A DNA stretch of 64,000 nucleotides, taken from Austropuccinia psidii. Taxonomy: Eukaryota; Basidiomycota; Pucciniomycetes; Pucciniales; Sphaerophragmiaceae. The DNA is taken from the NCBI GenBank assembly GCA_023105745.1, contig JALGQZ010000011.1:22656975-22720974 (forward strand). The letters run 5' to 3'. Positions 22,301 through 33,918 of the stretch are shown one piece after another. Positions within the stretch are counted from its first letter, which is position 1, and each line of letters begins with the position of its first letter. Made by a program: the position numbers and the translations under genes. The notes under the pieces are model-generated. The model was given only the letters and a program-made list of their open reading frames with translations, did not search any database and had not been told where the DNA came from.

Positions 22301-23933
22301 TGTGGGCATCTTCAAGCACTACAAACTCTGGATTGAGTCTGATATTACCCTTCCTGTGGGGTATAATTTTCTCTTTGATAATTGTCCCAATGGAAGTCAT
22401 CTTTCCTGATGCACTTTTAAAGCTCTTTGCCTTAGTGGGCAAGAGCTGTTTTTCCCAGTTTGGGAAGTGGTTATCCAGATAATTTCTGGCCACTATTGAG
22501 CAATGTGCTCCACTGTCAATGATCAGTGGGTGCTGAGCATTGTCAATACATACAGTCATTTTTGTGGCTGTTCCATGTATATATGCCATTCCTTTGGTTG
22601 GTGTAACCAGGAATGTTTGTGCATCTTGTGTGTGTTTGCACAAGTTCTTGTTGGCAGTGTCCTGTGGCATGCCTGCTTCCAACTGTATATCCTGGATTTC
22701 CAATGGGGTTTCCTCTTGGTATTCCACTAGAGATTCCTCTCTTGGGTCTTGATCATCATCAGATGGTTCTCTGATGGCATCTCCCATAGAGTCTGATTCA
22801 GAATCCTCTGTTGGAGGTTCTTCTTCAGGAACTTTTTCTATAGCATAGACTTTTTTCTTTGCCTTTGGACAGTTGTTGGCATAGTGGTCTGTTGAACCAC
22901 AATTGTGACAAGAATTCTTTTTCTTTGCCACTTCTGCCACTCTTTCTCTGGGTTTGTCTTTAAACTCCACTCTGAAAGGTTGTTTCTCTTTGAAACTACT
23001 GCTTCTATATGGGGTGAATTTCCCTATATTAGTCCTCTTCCTTATGTCTTGTAAGGTATTGGCTATGTCATCTAGAGTGCAATTTTGGTTGCATCTGCAT
23101 TTTACTGCATGCTCTAGTTCTCCTGGCAGTTGTGTCAGAAGTTTGTGATTCCTCATCTGGATGTTCATCTGAGGATCAATGGCTTTAAGTCTTTTAGACT
23201 GTCTGAGACACCACTCATATGGATCTTTGTCCACAGAGTATTTGTCATTTTCAAATGACATGGTCTTTTGACATATCCAAGTTCCATTACTGTACTTTTG
23301 GATTATTTGACTCTTCCACCATGGCCAGTTTCTTCTGCCATGGATTTCTTTCATCTCTGTGTACCATATACTTGCATGACCTTTAAATGCAGTATTCAGT
23401 CTAGCAGTAATCCAGTAAACTGGTATTCTGGGTACATCAATGAATAGTCCATCAATATAATCTATGAGTTCCATATGATCATATTCTCCTGATCCAGAGA
23501 ATTTGGGCCAGTTTGAGGCCTCAGGAAGCTGTTTCAAGGCTTCCTTCTCTGAATAAGACATGCCATCTCCATCCTGGTATCGTGATGGAGATCTTGCCTT
23601 GTTCAACATCATGGCATCTGGTTTGATGTCATCTGGTTGATATGGATTCTCCATAGCTTGGCCTTGTGGTTGGGGCTTTAAGCTATGGTAGGCATTAAAC
23701 AATTTGTTAATGTCTTGATCCAGACACTCCCTGTCCCTTGTGCTGTGGTGTTGTTCTTCAAAGACTTGGTTCAGTCTTTTGTTGGATTCTTCAGAGGCTT
23801 TGCTCAGTTGAGCATATCCTTCTTGAAGATTTTTAACTATTTGTTCCAAGGAGGCTTGAGTTTGTCTCATCCTTTCTTGGCTAGCTTTAATTTCTGCAAA
23901 TTGCTTTGCAGATTGTTCAGCATATTGGGACAC
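19314..23933 (-). CDS. B1 Gag-Pol polyprotein, 1539 codons
   Basis: One uninterrupted frame. Residues 1-70 form a coiled-coil ([20 protein letters not shown]). Gag capsid spans about 130-300 ([20 protein letters not shown]). The knuckle [14 protein letters not shown] is near 340, C-X2-C-X4-H-X4-C. Protease IIDSGAHC is near 473. RT spans about 640-830 with YIDDIIIYS near 811. RNase H has [15 protein letters not shown] near 959 and [10 protein letters not shown]. Integrase HHCC ([16 protein letters not shown]) is near 1231; the catalytic residues lie in [16 protein letters not shown] and [11 protein letters not shown]. All catalytic residues are present. The listed start is GTG; the frame continues upstream, so it is internal. 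The end KDPRK is out of frame with D1 because one base is missing near 19341-19345. Confidence 0.97.
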   Translation of the reverse strand: MSQYAEQSAKQFAEIKASQERMRQTQASLEQIVKNLQEGYAQLSKASEESNKRLNQVFEEQHHSTRDRECLDQDINKLFNAYHSLKPQPQGQAMENPYQPDDIKPDAMMLNKARSPSRYQDGDGMSYSEKEALKQLPEASNWPKFSGSGEYDHMELIDYIDGLFIDVPRIPVYWITARLNTAFKGHASIWYTEMKEIHGRRNWPWWKSQIIQKYSNGTWICQKTMSFENDKYSVDKDPYEWCLRQSKRLKAIDPQMNIQMRNHKLLTQLPGELEHAVKCRCNQNCTLDDIANTLQDIRKRTNIGKFTPYRSSSFKEKQPFRVEFKDKPRERVAEVAKKKNSCHNCGSTDHYANNCPKAKKKVYAIEKVPEEEPPTEDSESDSMGDAIREPSDDDQDPREESLVEYQEETPLEIQDIQLEAGMPQDTANKNLCKHTQDAQTFLVTPTKGMAYIHGTATKMTVCIDNAQHPLIIDSGAHCSIVARNYLDNHFPNWEKQLLPTKAKSFKSASGKMTSIGTIIKEKIIPHRKGNIRLNPEFVVLEDAHIQGFLLGTDYQRMYGIDIYNSKNRHITIGTNKEKKFSLDIYHISSQDPLEELLKEFKEGQFSTTLTSKQKLSLLKMLRKNRPAFAIGEEPLGKIKGNDIELYLDVERPYPPMLRRPPYPASLETRKETEKHINELLDMDVIRKIGHNEIVEITTPVLITWHDGKSRLCGDFRALNNYTKADRYPIPRIPHALDKLAKAKYITKMDCMKGFHQNGVKPNSMKLLRIICHIGIYEYTSMPFGIKNAPAHFQRMMDTIFQEEIMEGWMVVYIDDIIIYSETWEDHVQYIDRVLSKCTPINLKISLKKCNFGQQELLALGHKVSGLSLAIDQNKVAAVLQKPVPKNIKEMQSFLGFASYYRNHIKNFAHITSSLYKLCSKDVVFEITKERRDAYERIKYELTNAPVLILPDFELPFKLYIDAACSQGLGAALHQRQIVDGEPREGVICYISRQLKDSEARYGATQTECLCLVWALEKLHYYLEGAVFEVYTDCTALKSLLNMKTTNRHMLRWQIAIQEYRGNMTIIYKEGKSHTNADSLSRWPLENVKSNPAYDPEVAAKLPIHFMEIHRKKNFRFSEWAPGSGTLDSGNTDSEGTETPILGISSSELHNEFFNAVLKSYAKHQQCSILLQLLQQKYRSPELETQLEEPWLRAYEGNKFFLIDGLIYHREKHTSALTVIDRDHISLILQECHDCPYMGHMSEDRTKERVASTAWWPKWEQELSEYINTCERCQKANRKHGKKYGLLQHIEEPKHPWETINMDWVTGLVPGGKENYNACLIIVDRFSKSMRCLPCHKEDTAMDTALLFWNNIISTCGVPKIIISDRDPKFTSKFWTNLYDMLGTKLAFSTAYHPQTDGLAERMIQTMEDILRRFCAYGMKYKDHEGYTHDWVTLLPAVQLAYNTSQNSTTGKTPALVEKGWNPLLPVDHLKKNLLTIHPTAKDFHYMWKKACDTAAKCIAEAKEYNKQRWDKSHMEPDFKEGDQVLVSTLNLTISKDPRK

Positions 23934-24770
23934 TTGTAACCACAGTGTATCACTGTTGATGTTACTCTCAGATGTGACAATGTTATTTTCAGTCTGAGTG
24001 GGGGTAATGTTTCTATTACTAGGACTACTGATTCTAGAGTGGTTTACAACTACTTCTGGTTCTTGTGTACTTCCTTTACCAAATCCAACAGCTTCTGGAT
24101 CATGGGGTCTGATTCTTTCCTCCTCTGGTTGAAGGAGGCTTTGTTCTTGCCCTTGTTTCCTTGTCTTCTCCTAGAAACTTCCTGGAATTGTGAAGAATGG
24201 TGACTCTTGGCCACTGATCTGCTGGTGTCTGAATGGTGTGAAGCCACTGGAGAGTTGATTTGGCCTGCTCCTTGTGAACCTGAAGGAATCTGAGTAGGCC
24301 CTGTCTGGGTCAACTGTTCTTCTATAGCTAGGATAGTGGCTTTATTCTCCCTTATCCTCTGTGCCCTTGCCTCCAGGAGTCTGTGCTGCCTGGTAGGATT
24401 CCAACCCTTGGTGATTACCATAAGGTCTTTGAAGTCTATCTCTTTGAGACAGATCTTCTGGCAACTTGATCCCAATTCTGCCCAGTGAGTTGCTAGGTTG
24501 AACCTCTTGTTGTCCATGCTCCATTGAAATAAATCTTTGAGGAGTTGGTGGATCTGAAGAACTTGATCTATATCCTTCCAGTCCTCTGGTTTGAGGTTTC
24601 TGTTGAATTGGAGTGTGAATGGCAAGGTTTATATTATCTCCCTCATTGTTTTGCCATCCACCACTGTGTCCAGGGTGTCCTCTTTCAGGTCTTCTGGTTC
24701 TGGACAGTCCTCCTCTATCCTCTGGCTGGTTCCTTTGGAAGCCAACGTCTCTGAGGTATACAGGGGACAT
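23934..24770 (-). pseudogene. B1 polyprotein-frame N-terminal extension, two stops
   Basis: The Gag-Pol frame runs upstream of 23933 through [17 protein letters not shown] and [14 protein letters not shown], then to an ATG at 24768-24770 (MSPVYLRDVG). It is broken by TAA at 24342-24344 and TAG near 24170. Composition is rich in Arg, Pro, Ser, Gln and Gly without hydrophobic cores, typical of an overprinted or disordered region. It shares most of its DNA with the frame at 24050-24625. Confidence 0.7.
24050..24625 (-). CDS. B1 overlapping-frame leader protein
   Basis: 191 codons open without a stop in a frame different from Gag-Pol. The upstream end is a TAA just before a TTG at 24625; the first ATG is at 24517 ([16 protein letters not shown]). 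The protein looks globular and helical: [40 protein letters not shown] and [20 protein letters not shown], then a Ser/His-rich linker and a basic end ([27 protein letters not shown]). It resembles a matrix or capsid N-terminal domain in character, but I recognise no Pfam family. Position and relation match 36154-36705 in D1. How it would be expressed is unknown. Confidence 0.65.
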   Translation of the reverse strand: MPFTLQFNRNLKPEDWKDIDQVLQIHQLLKDLFQWSMDNKRFNLATHWAELGSSCQKICLKEIDFKDLMVITKGWNPTRQHRLLEARAQRIRENKATILAIEEQLTQTGPTQIPSGSQGAGQINSPVASHHSDTSRSVAKSHHSSQFQEVSRRRQGNKGKNKASFNQRRKESDPMIQKLLDLVKEVHKNQK

Positions 24771-24771
24771 A

Positions 24772-25128
24772 TCAGTGTTTGCAAGCAGTCAAAAACTTTA
24801 TGTTCTTTGGGTATTTACCTTTGAATGTGCCTTGTACAAATTTACTGTCTGCTGACTTGGGCAGTTTGCCTTTGGAAGTTACAACTGGGTTAATAATTGT
24901 AATCTTTCCTGTACAAGTGGTTAAGGTTGGTTTACCTTGTATGGATGCAGAGTTTTGTGGTTTTCTACTTCTCTGAGTGGCTATTGGTGTCCACTTCTTG
25001 GCTGTGATGAGACCTTCACTGTGCCTCTTTCCTTTGCCCTTGCTGCCCTCTGGTTCTGATGGTGTCACTGGTGTGTTGGCCTGTGACTGGGTCTCAAGTG
25101 GGATGTAATTTTCTTCCACTGAAATCAA
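24772..25128 (-). CDS. B1 first leader ORF (low complexity)
   Basis: 118 codons in the third frame, ending one base before the ATG of the next leader ORF. Rich in Lys, Ser, Thr and Pro (SEPEGSKGKGKRHSEGL, PVVTSKGKLPKSADSK), with no Met after the TTG start, so true initiation is unclear. An acceptor-like TTGATTTCAG lies just at its start on this strand, so it may be a spliced exon. No family recognised. Confidence 0.35.
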   Translation of the reverse strand: MISVEENYIPLETQSQANTPVTPSEPEGSKGKGKRHSEGLITAKKWTPIATQRSRKPQNSASIQGKPTLTTCTGKITIINPVVTSKGKLPKSADSKFVQGTFKGKYPKNIKFLTACKH

Positions 25129-25693
25129 GGCAGAAAAGGGAGGACTTATGTCAGTTAAGACTTCTTAAAAAATGCTGGTTTTGCACGTCTAAGATTGGCC
25201 TCTGGGCTTGTATGTTACTACAATGTGCCCTGTATAATGACAGTGTAATTGAATCAACAATTTCACGTCAGAATTACAGCTTTTGGTACCCTGTCACACT
25301 GTTTGTGTGCCAGTATCCCACAGATACACTTGTGGTTTTCAAGTGTATTCTGTACAAGTGGTTTTGTATAAGTTATTGAGTTAACAATACACTCAATCCA
25401 TGCCTCAACTGATGGTTTTTCAGTCAGAGGTGTCCTTCTTCAGTCAAGAATACAGGACTTTATTGATGGCTTATGTGTTTTTATATACAAAACACGCCAA
25501 AAATAATTAAATTCAGTGGGTATTAGCCACGTGAATAATACTCTTATAATATGAGTATGTATATAAAAAGGATCAAAATATATATAATATATATATTTAA
25601 ATGAAGAAATTACGCCTAAAAAAGATAAAACATCGGTTGATAAGTCATAAAAAGAGAAAAAGACTTACTTATAAGGTCCAAAAAAGTTTTAAA
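25129..25693 (-). other. B1 5' leader, noncoding
   Basis: No supported ORF between primer site and first leader ORF. Parts are AT-rich, with TATATATAATATATATA near 25579. Confidence 0.5.
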
Positions 25694-25713
25694 TCACGGC
25701 CAGGCCCCCAAAA
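25694..25713 (-). other. B1 primer-binding site
   Basis: Next to the 5' LTR the minus strand reads TTTTGGGGGCCTGGCCGTGA. It starts with a TGG able to pair with tRNA CCA. D1 has the same core, TTTGGGGGCCTGGCC, in the same place. Which tRNA, or whether priming is by another route, cannot be told from the window. Confidence 0.7.
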
Positions 25714-27149
25714 TGTCAGGTTGAGTCTATGATAAAGGTGTATATAAGTATTTACAGTCTTTAACTATGACTGTGACATGGTAAAAATAGCTTTAAAAGA
25801 TAATAAAGTTGATAATAGATGGTAGAATTAAGGTATTAAGGGCTTTACTATAGAGATATAGTGGTGGTGAGCGCTGTTGAAAGCCCTGGGTGCAGCTTTA
25901 CCTGTTGGTTTACACTAATAAAGACTACAATACTTTTAAGTTAAGAGTATACCTGATTATTAACCAAGAGTAAAACTGTTTGGACAGTTTACTACGTAGG
26001 TTATTCAAGAGCAGGATGAGGAGAGGTTTTTGGCTGTGAAAAGCCCTCTTTTTATCCTGAATTTGAGGTGGAAAGGCTGCTAGACCTTTCCACGTAGAGG
26101 AAGTGAAGATTTTTCACTCTCTATGACAGGCTTGTGGTTTGCAAACAGCCTGTTTACTCTGTATTAGGCTCAGATGTGGTTTTGAAACCACATCTGGGCA
26201 GTTTTCACCAATACAGGCTGAAAATTTCATCTGGGGACCTCACAGCCTGATTCTGATGTGTATGACGCGTAGAATGCTGTACAGAAACTGTATGGGACCC
26301 CAGTATTGACTGACATATAAGGTATTGAAGTAAAAACAAGCTTCTTTGTCTATTTGACACCTAATATTCATGGTTATGGGATATTATCCCATGGTAAGGC
26401 AGTATTGGTCAGAATGTGGGATTTTGACCTTAAAACAGCTATAGCTTTGTCAGTTTTTGAGATATTAACCTCAAAACTGAACCAGTGTGTATCCCTGTAT
26501 GTGTTCTACACAATGGTACCCTATTTTGTATGGTTATCATTAAATATGGCAAAGTTATGCCATGTACAAGATTTTTGTACATATGTGTGGTTTATGCAAA
26601 AAGCTGTATTAATCTTGTTTGGCCAATAACTTCTGTTGTAGTTGAGCTATGAGGAAATGAATGGCACCATCAGATAGCCCTGATTGTACTCTTTCCAAAA
26701 TAACCCCACTTCAGGTGTCTCACACTAAAACTGTAAAAGTTAGATGAGAGGTGAATGTTTTGTTCACCCTTATTTGGTCTGAATTTGACCATAACTCAAG
26801 TAATACTGGTGCTAGCTCAGTTTGGCTGGTACCATTGGATAGCCCTGGCTTAGAGCTTCATTTTGAGTACCCATTTGATGGGGTTAAGCCTCTCCTTCTA
26901 GATTTTAGATGAGAGGTGAAAATTAAGGTTTATGCTCAGCAATAACTTTGAGCAGGAATAACTTTGTTATTTCTTGTCCTATGATGATGAGACTTATATT
27001 TTAAGGAAGAGGTGAGTTTCCTCTTTCTTTTGATACCTTTTGAGCTAATTTGGCTCAGCTCCATGTTTTGGTGGTATTTTGGCTATACCATTGGTTTATG
27101 GTATTTTGGCTGTCATGCTTGTGCTCTGGTCTTGAGTCACAGGCTGACA
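25714..27149 (-). repeat. B1 5' LTR
   Basis: 1436 bp. It differs from the 3' LTR mainly by substitutions and by a short duplication (AATAACTTTGAGCAGG near 26940-26956). Confidence 0.95.
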
Positions 27150-27154
27150 AGAAA

Positions 27155-27618
27155 CAAGGAAGGCTCTTGATTTGTATAAAGTTTGGACACAAGAAGACTT
27201 CAATTTGAATTATATGGAGCTTGTTGTTTGATGGATTTGATGGGAATTGTATGCATACCTCTTTATAGAGAAAGAAGAAGGATTAATCAGAAACTTCAAA
27301 GGTAAAGCCTTAGAAGAAAGGAAGAAAGGAATGAAAATACTGGGAGAAATAGCCAAGGATGTATTTGTGAATACAGGTATTCATAAAAAATAAAATTTTC
27401 AAACGGGTTTCATGAATTGAATATATTTGTTATGCACATGTAAAAAAAAGTGAAAGTTCAAAAAAAACCAAAAAAATTAAAAATAAATATGAGTGAAGAT
27501 TTGGGTATGAAACAGTTCTAGATGTAAAAGTATCATAAGGCCATTTTTGGATTAAAAAATTGGGTTGGGGGTCTGTTTCTTATTCCACCTCAAATGGTTT
27601 AAGTTTTTGGGATGAAAT
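27155..27618 (+). pseudogene. Host coding remnant between B1 and C1
   Basis: Continues the frame of 17239-17470 for about 26 codons, then stops and frameshifts. Later pieces read YAYLFIEKEEGLIRNFKGKA and ERKKGMKILGEIAKDVF. From about 27400 on it is mostly noncoding. It ends at GAAAT, the C1 target duplication. Confidence 0.5.
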
Positions 27619-29789
27619 TGTAAGGTTTGTCTATGAAACTCTTGATAATAGTAGCAATATCAAGAGTACTATGACTGTCCTCAGTAGAAATATATAATAT
27701 AACAAAATATTATAACCACAAATTTAAATATAATTATTAAAAATAATTATATAAAAAAAATCAATTTAATTATTATTAGGAAAAATATAATAATAAAAAA
27801 AATATAATAATTATAATAAATTATAATTATTCTATTATTGTTATAGTCACTGACAGTTATAACAATAAGAAGTGTAAAGCTCTTAATGAGGCAATTACAT
27901 GTGGAAAATAAGAGTATTAACCACTTATAAATAATATAAATATTATTTATAAAGGAATTAAAACACACACTGTGCAGAAATAATTCTTATAGAAGAAAAT
28001 TCTATATAAAAAAAACTAATACTAGATAAAAAAGATATAGAACTTTAGAGAAAACCTACTTATAATATTTACTTAATACAACAACTCAAACAACAAAAGT
28101 TATCATATTAAATAATAATTATAAGGCAAAGACACGCCAAAAATCAATATTTTTAAAGATAAAACAACTTTTTATAATAAAAATTATGATTAAAGAGTTT
28201 TTAAGAGGAATTTGTGGATTTAAAAGATATTTAAGATGATTAATTTTATATAATAAAATATATTATTGGTGATTACAACAATAATCTAAATTTTATGATT
28301 TCAATTCTTTAATTTTAATTAATAAATAATAAAATAACTTGAGAATTACTTTAATAATAAGATTTTATAAATAATAAAACTTTACCTGTTTAAATTTCTA
28401 ATATGATTGGATTGTTAATGAATGAATGGACAAAAACAGTGATGAAAAGACTCTTTTTATGTCTTCAAATCAGCTCTCATGATTCATAATGAATATAGAG
28501 GGCGTGCTCAGGTAAAAACTGAAAAACCATACTTAAAAACAAAGTTCTTAGCTTAAGGCAACTTGTTTTTAATTCCAATTTAGAGTTACCAGTGTTATTC
28601 TTAACTCCATGTAACTTTAATCCTCATTTAAACTAATTACTTTAAGTTTTCAATATAAATAAACTTATTTATATTAAAGTTAATCACATGAGCAACTTAA
28701 AAATAGAGTTTCAAGCAGAAATCTCTTAAACTCAATTTTTAATTAATTTTTAAAGAAATCATAATTTTCTTTAAGCTTAATTAAAAGAGTAAATTTCAGG
28801 CTAATTCCCCAGGAAATTTATTTATAAAAGATACTTAAAATTTAATTTATATGTAGATAATATTAAATTGTAAGCTGTGTGAAATATCCAAGCAAATCCA
28901 TTAAGAATTGGATTTTTAATGAATTTTTGAAGTTATTGCTATTTTTCCACATAAAATAGCAATACACACCAAACCTTAAGTTTTGATAAGGTTTCAATGC
29001 TTGAAACCTTAAAGTTTTAAGCTTAATTAAGCTTTGACAGTTCTTAAAACCTTGATTTCAAGTCTGCATATTGGGATTTACCCTTTGGCAGCTTGAAATT
29101 CCTGTCCAAATTTGGATAAAACCATTTTAAACCTTAAGGTTGGATCAAAGTCTAATCTTAAAGTTTAAATAAGGTTGAAAATCCTTCAATACAGGTGGAC
29201 AACGTTTATTGAATCCTTGCAGATCCAAAAAGTTGGGTACCCCAGCTCTATTTGGTCTTTTTCCTTTGTCCCACCTTTCTGCATGGATTTTGCCCTTTTA
29301 TTTATTTAAAGCCATACTATGGCCTTAAACCCTTTTAAATTGAGCTCACACAGGATTTACATTCTGTATGGCAAATCCTTAGCCAATTCAGTAAATATAC
29401 ACCACACCTCAATTTTAACTAAAATTTTGGTAAGTTTGCATAAACCTTATGCAACTTTAAATTTAAGCTTATCTAAGCTTAAATTTAACAATTTTAAAAA
29501 AATGTTAAAAAAGTTACATTAGTACTGTGAGATTCTTAAATCTTCTAATAACATAAGAAATAAGTGTTTTTGGGTATAACACCTTATGGGTGTACCCTAG
29601 GTTATTTTTGGTGTAGAATCCAAAAATGACATAATATTTATAACTTTGTTTATCCAAAAAAAAGTTATACTTATTTTTTGTTATTTTTTATTTTACATTC
29701 AATTAAAAAGTCTGTTGAAGATAATTTTAACTGTGTATAAAGTTATTTGTGGCCTTATGGGTATGTTATACATACCTCACAGGTTCACA
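27619..29789 (-). mobile_element. C1: solo LTR of family C
   Basis: 2171 bp between perfect GAAAT duplications (27614-27618 and 29790-29794). On the minus strand it starts TGTGAACCTGTGAGGTATG and ends CATAGACAAACCTTACA. It aligns along its length with C2 (49765-51168 plus 56719-57422). It has no Pol and no second LTR, so it is a solo LTR left by recombination. It contains a conserved inverted repeat at 27838-27868 (ATTGTTATA...TATAACAAT) and one near 29645-29675. Confidence 0.93.
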
Positions 29790-29794
29790 GAAAT

Positions 29795-31776
29795 CCTTGG
29801 GAGTTTCAATATCAATTTCTATTCAAAAGCACTATCAATATCATTAATTTTAAGACCTATTGAGAAGATAAGAGTAAAAAATTTAATCATATAATAATCT
29901 TCAATGAAATTAACAAACAGTTCAAGATTCCAAAGCTTGTATTCTATGGGGATGAATTGTGAGAGGATAAAGAAATTTTGGAACAAAGGAAATTGAAGAT
30001 GCAATATGAAGAATTTACTTTTGAATATGAAGAATAACCTAAAGTATTTTAGTAATCAAGTCACTAATAAAGAGAAGAAAAGAATAAATTGGAAAAAAAT
30101 AAGGCTCTTATTTGAGGAACTTAGAGTTTTGGAGGAAAAATTATCTTATTATAATCATCACTTAACAAAAATGAGCAAAATAAAGCTGAAATCAATTCTG
30201 AAAACCTCCAACTTACATCATTGAAAAAAAAAGAGAAGAAAGTTGGTAAAATTCAGTTGAAATACTCAAGTACAGTATTTTGGTAGTGACTTCCTGTCTT
30301 ATCAAATATGGTTAATTCTATGAAAAATATTATACTTAGCTTATTTACTGAATCTACCTTTAGTAAGAAGCAATTATAATTATACATATTTTTTTAGAAT
30401 CAAGAGATCATTAGCAACATTTTTTTCATATTTTAACTTTTAAAACCATCATGTTTGAAACTGATGAAGCAGATAATACCCTCTGGACCTATTGGCCTGA
30501 CTTGGAAAAAATGAAGAAAGCCAAGACCTATGGATTAGCAATACTTTCCAAGGATTTGAAAATGAATAGCAAATATGGTGCTTACCATTAATTGACAAAT
30601 TCAAAATAACAAAGTATACATCATTCTATTTATTGAATTTGAGGTTATTTTTGCAATTGAAGAATTACCTCAAATCCAAATTGAAGATACATGGTACCAG
30701 CTGCCTGGATCAAGACTAAAAAACTGTAGTTAATTCATAGATTCAACTATGATTTGATAATAGAAACATTGTTAATGATTATTGGAATAAAAAATTTTAT
30801 ATGGAAGAAGATTTAAGGAAAAGCTTATATTGGGGTACAATGAAGGTTCAAAGATGGTTTCTTGTTGAAGAATATCAATTGGATGGTGGAAAAACTGAAT
30901 GGAGAGGAGATTTCTATATAGATAAAAAGGGATTGGATTTATATTTAGAGGATAAATCTTTACAGCTAATAATTATTTATAAAAATCACAAGTTCTGTTT
31001 GAACAAAGCAGAATAGGATTTTTATGGAAAGAAATTATCATAAGCAAAATTGACATGATGAAAAGGAAAGATAATCAAGAATGTTTGAAGGAAATTAATA
31101 TTCAGAAAAATAAAGGTATGGAATGGCCTTAAAATTCAATTCAACTATTTATTTAATCTTGCTCTTCTTCTATTATAAGATAATACATCAAAGAAGATAT
31201 GAACATATGCAAGGACCAATGATACATGATTGGCCCAGCATGGCCTTAAACTGCAAATTTAATTTTTGAATTTTCTGTAATAGTATAAAAAAATTATAAA
31301 ATATAATCAAAAACTATACTCATAATCAACCAATCAATTAAAAAGATCTATATATAACTAATAAAGTAATTAACATTAAGAATTTAGATGGAATTTAGAA
31401 GTGAAGTCTGTGGAAAAAACATTTTGAAGTAGTAAAAAAGGAATTACAACAAAAGTCTCCGGTTATCAAATTTATCCAGATAGAGTTTTTAGTTTTTTTT
31501 CTGTAATAGTGTCAGCAGTATCTTCTATTTCAAAAATAAGGGGGGTTAACTATTTCTTATACTACCCAAAACACACAAGTTACTATAACTTTTGGTAGAA
31601 AGTGGGAATTTAATAATTAAGCATAATTTTAGAGACTTGTTCAATGAAAATCAATTCAATTAGTTGAATTGAACAAATCAACATTAATATACTACTCAAT
31701 TATAATTTATTGAAACTTACTTTTCATTAATGAAGTACTTAGAGGTTTACCAGATTATCAACCTTATAAGTCATTC
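29795..31776 (+). pseudogene. Host coding remnant between C1 and D1
   Basis: After the duplication the frame continues as DEILGSFNINFYSKALSISL, suggesting the host was coding there. Further pieces are Lys/Glu-rich (RKLKMQYEEFTFEYEE near 30000), FETDEADNTLWTYWPDLEKM near 30450 and KVQRWFLVEEYQLDGGKTEW at 30841-30900. The end, INEVLRGLPDYQPYKSF near 31730-31776, continues across D1 into 43662 as PFIGSKFLIIALFQRKMVD. Many stops; function not recognised. Between pieces it is AT-rich and empty. Confidence 0.45.
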
Positions 31777-32287
31777 TGTGAGCCTTGAGGTGTATTTTAC
31801 ATACCCAAATAGGCCACAATTATCTTAAAATCAAATTCTGAACTATGCATAACCCATCAGTCATTCATATATTCAAAATTCATCATTTTTGATTTCAGAA
31901 AACATGAATAACTTTTTACTGAGTAAGTAAGTCCATGGATTTAAGGCCAGATTTTGATTCTACACAAAAATTCACCTAGGGTAGCTCCATAGAGTGAATA
32001 AGCTCAAATCAACTCTCTGAGGTGGTAATATGGAAAATACTTCAATACCACATCATCAATACCACATAAAAGATCCGCAATTTTTTTTTCTCTATTTCAC
32101 CCCGATATAATGAGATTGTGGGAAACCCCATATTACATTTACACTAATAATGGTGTTATGCATGTTTTGGGCACTTAATATTATGGTATTATTACATGCA
32201 CTTTTGGTACACCCATAGTGGATATCTCACTTGAAGCTTGAATTTCTATTTTGAAGTAAAAAATAGACAAGGGGGGACAAAATACAT

Positions 32288-33918
32288 TTTCACAACCACA
32301 AGTAATGACCCTCCTTCTTGGGTGTTGTGGAAATTCAGCGTGGAACCAAGTTGGGGCCAATTGGCCACACCATATCTTTTATGGCTGATTGCCCTCCTTT
32401 GGTGTTCTATGGCCATTTGGCCATAGAACCTTCCCCTGGCCTTTCATGTCCTCAGGCCATATTCTTCCATCATTGGCCTCCCTGGCCAATTTCCATATCC
32501 CCAACCCCCAGGACTCTATCTTTGTTTTTGGGCCTGGGGGTGTCCCTTTGTCTCCTAGGGGGTTCTGGGCCCCCTATCCATAACCACCCCTTTTCATTAG
32601 GGGGTCCAGGGCCTAAATGGCCTTTTTGGGCCATTTAGGCCCCCTACAGCCTCTACAACCTGTGGGATGTAATTCATCACCGCCCGCGGTGCGTAGGCCA
32701 CGTACGGCGGTCCGTGGGCCAATCAGGCCCCTTTTGGCCTAATCCAATGAGGCCAAAAAGCGGGCAGCCCACTAGCATCCAAGGCCAGGTGGGTCCCAAA
32801 CCACAATTGGGCCCACCTGAGCCATTTTTGGCCCCAAATCCCATGAAGACCCTCAGGACCCATTTTGGCCAAGGATCACCATGGAACACTTTTCAGCCCA
32901 TGGCCTCTGGTAACCACCAGAGGCCACCAGATCAGCTCAGCAATCCCTCCCCTCAGCTCAAGGGGGATTTTCCCATTCTCCATGCATCCCGTACTCAAGG
33001 TTGCAGGAGTGCTGCTTATATGGTATGATATACCATTATGCACCATGTTTGCTCAGAAATTTAATGGTGAGGTTTTCCTGACCAAATTCCATGATTCCAA
33101 ATCAAGGTCCCAAAATCCAACGCCCATTTTGAAGGAGATCTCTTCAGCTCATCAGTCTGGCAATCCATGGCGGCTATCAGAAGACCATTCAAGGACCCCA
33201 ACCACCTGGCCCTGCAGGAGTTGGGTTGGCAATTATCTCAGGATTATTTAAAGGGTCCTTCTCAGAGGTTATTCATCATTCAATCAGTTGTTAAGGCAGA
33301 AAGTACCTCAATACTCCTTGGACAACTCAATTGGTCCATACAGGCAGAAATCAATTATACCTGTATGTCCTTGACCCAATCAGGCCAATGCATATTCCAC
33401 TGTGGGAATTCAATCACAGAGTTCAATTCTCAAGATGTCCAGAACTGTATTGGCCCAATTCAGACAATACAGCTCGTGACTCACCTTCCAGCATCAGCCC
33501 CTCAGCTTTTTACATATACCGGCCACCTTTCATCACCTGGGGACTTTTTCCCCAGTTAATTAATATATTCAATTTACTGATAATCTTAAGTTAGTCATTT
33601 GCACCTTTTCTTCTTTTCCTGTCAGTGGATATTGGTGGTCATATCCTTTACTAATTCCATTTCCTTTTCTGGCAGGTTGAAACAGTGAATTGGGGATTCA
33701 CTTGGTTGGCTTCTTGGCTTTTGGCTTTCTTATTTCTCTGGCCATTGGCTTCACTTGCTCTTTCTTATCTTTGACATACTTGTCCTTATTCTTACTCTTA
33801 TCCTTTTTTAAGAAATTCATTCTGCTTCATCTTTTTATCCTTTTGGAGCCTTCCAAGTGAGTTCTTGATTCATGAGCTCCAGGCCACTCTTGTTTTTTGT
33901 CCAAGAGCCCCTGTGACA
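32288..33918 (+). mobile_element. Solo A-family LTR inside the D1 5' LTR
   Basis: 1631 bp, starting TTTCACAACC (G to T at the second base) and ending CTGTGACA. Flanks are TACAT (32283-32287) and GACAT (33919-33923). The D1 3' LTR has the empty site (GACAAAAGACATC at about 42239-42251), so both ends are certain. It is GC-rich in part (32380-32900) and shares the late LTR blocks with A1 and A2. The ORFs that cross it are not genes. Confidence 0.96.
33537..33555 (+). promoter_or_regulatory. Conserved LTR stem-loop (solo A)
   Basis: CTGGGGA pairs with TCCCCAG. The A-T pair replaces the G-C pair of the A1 and A2 stems, so pairing is kept despite base changes. Confidence 0.55.

Larger units (their letters stand above)
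17471..27149 (-). mobile_element. B1: full-length Ty3/gypsy element with both LTRs and perfect target duplication
   Basis: Two LTRs (17471-18891 and 25714-27149) begin TGTCAG and end CTGACA. They are flanked by AGAAA at 17466-17470 and 27150-27154, an exact 5-bp duplication. Between them on the minus strand are primer site, leader frames, Gag-Pol, chromodomain-like tail and polypurine tract. The LTRs differ at a few dozen positions over 1.4 kb (about 2 percent by eye), so the insertion is the youngest well-dated event here. Damage in coding is small: one base lost near 19341-19345 and two stops in the leader. Confidence 0.96.

Noticed and set aside
19397..23148. Many plus-strand ORFs of 60-90 codons across B1
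   Set aside because: All lie opposite the 1539-codon polyprotein and show no protein-like features.
27747..27968. Ile/Phe-rich ORF that looks membrane-like or mitochondrial
   Set aside because: It is AT-run translation inside solo LTR C1; there is no mitochondrial gene nearby.
32238..33594. Cluster of plus-strand ORFs of 60-130 codons
   Set aside because: They lie within a solo LTR bounded by a target duplication. The GC-rich LTR simply lacks stops.
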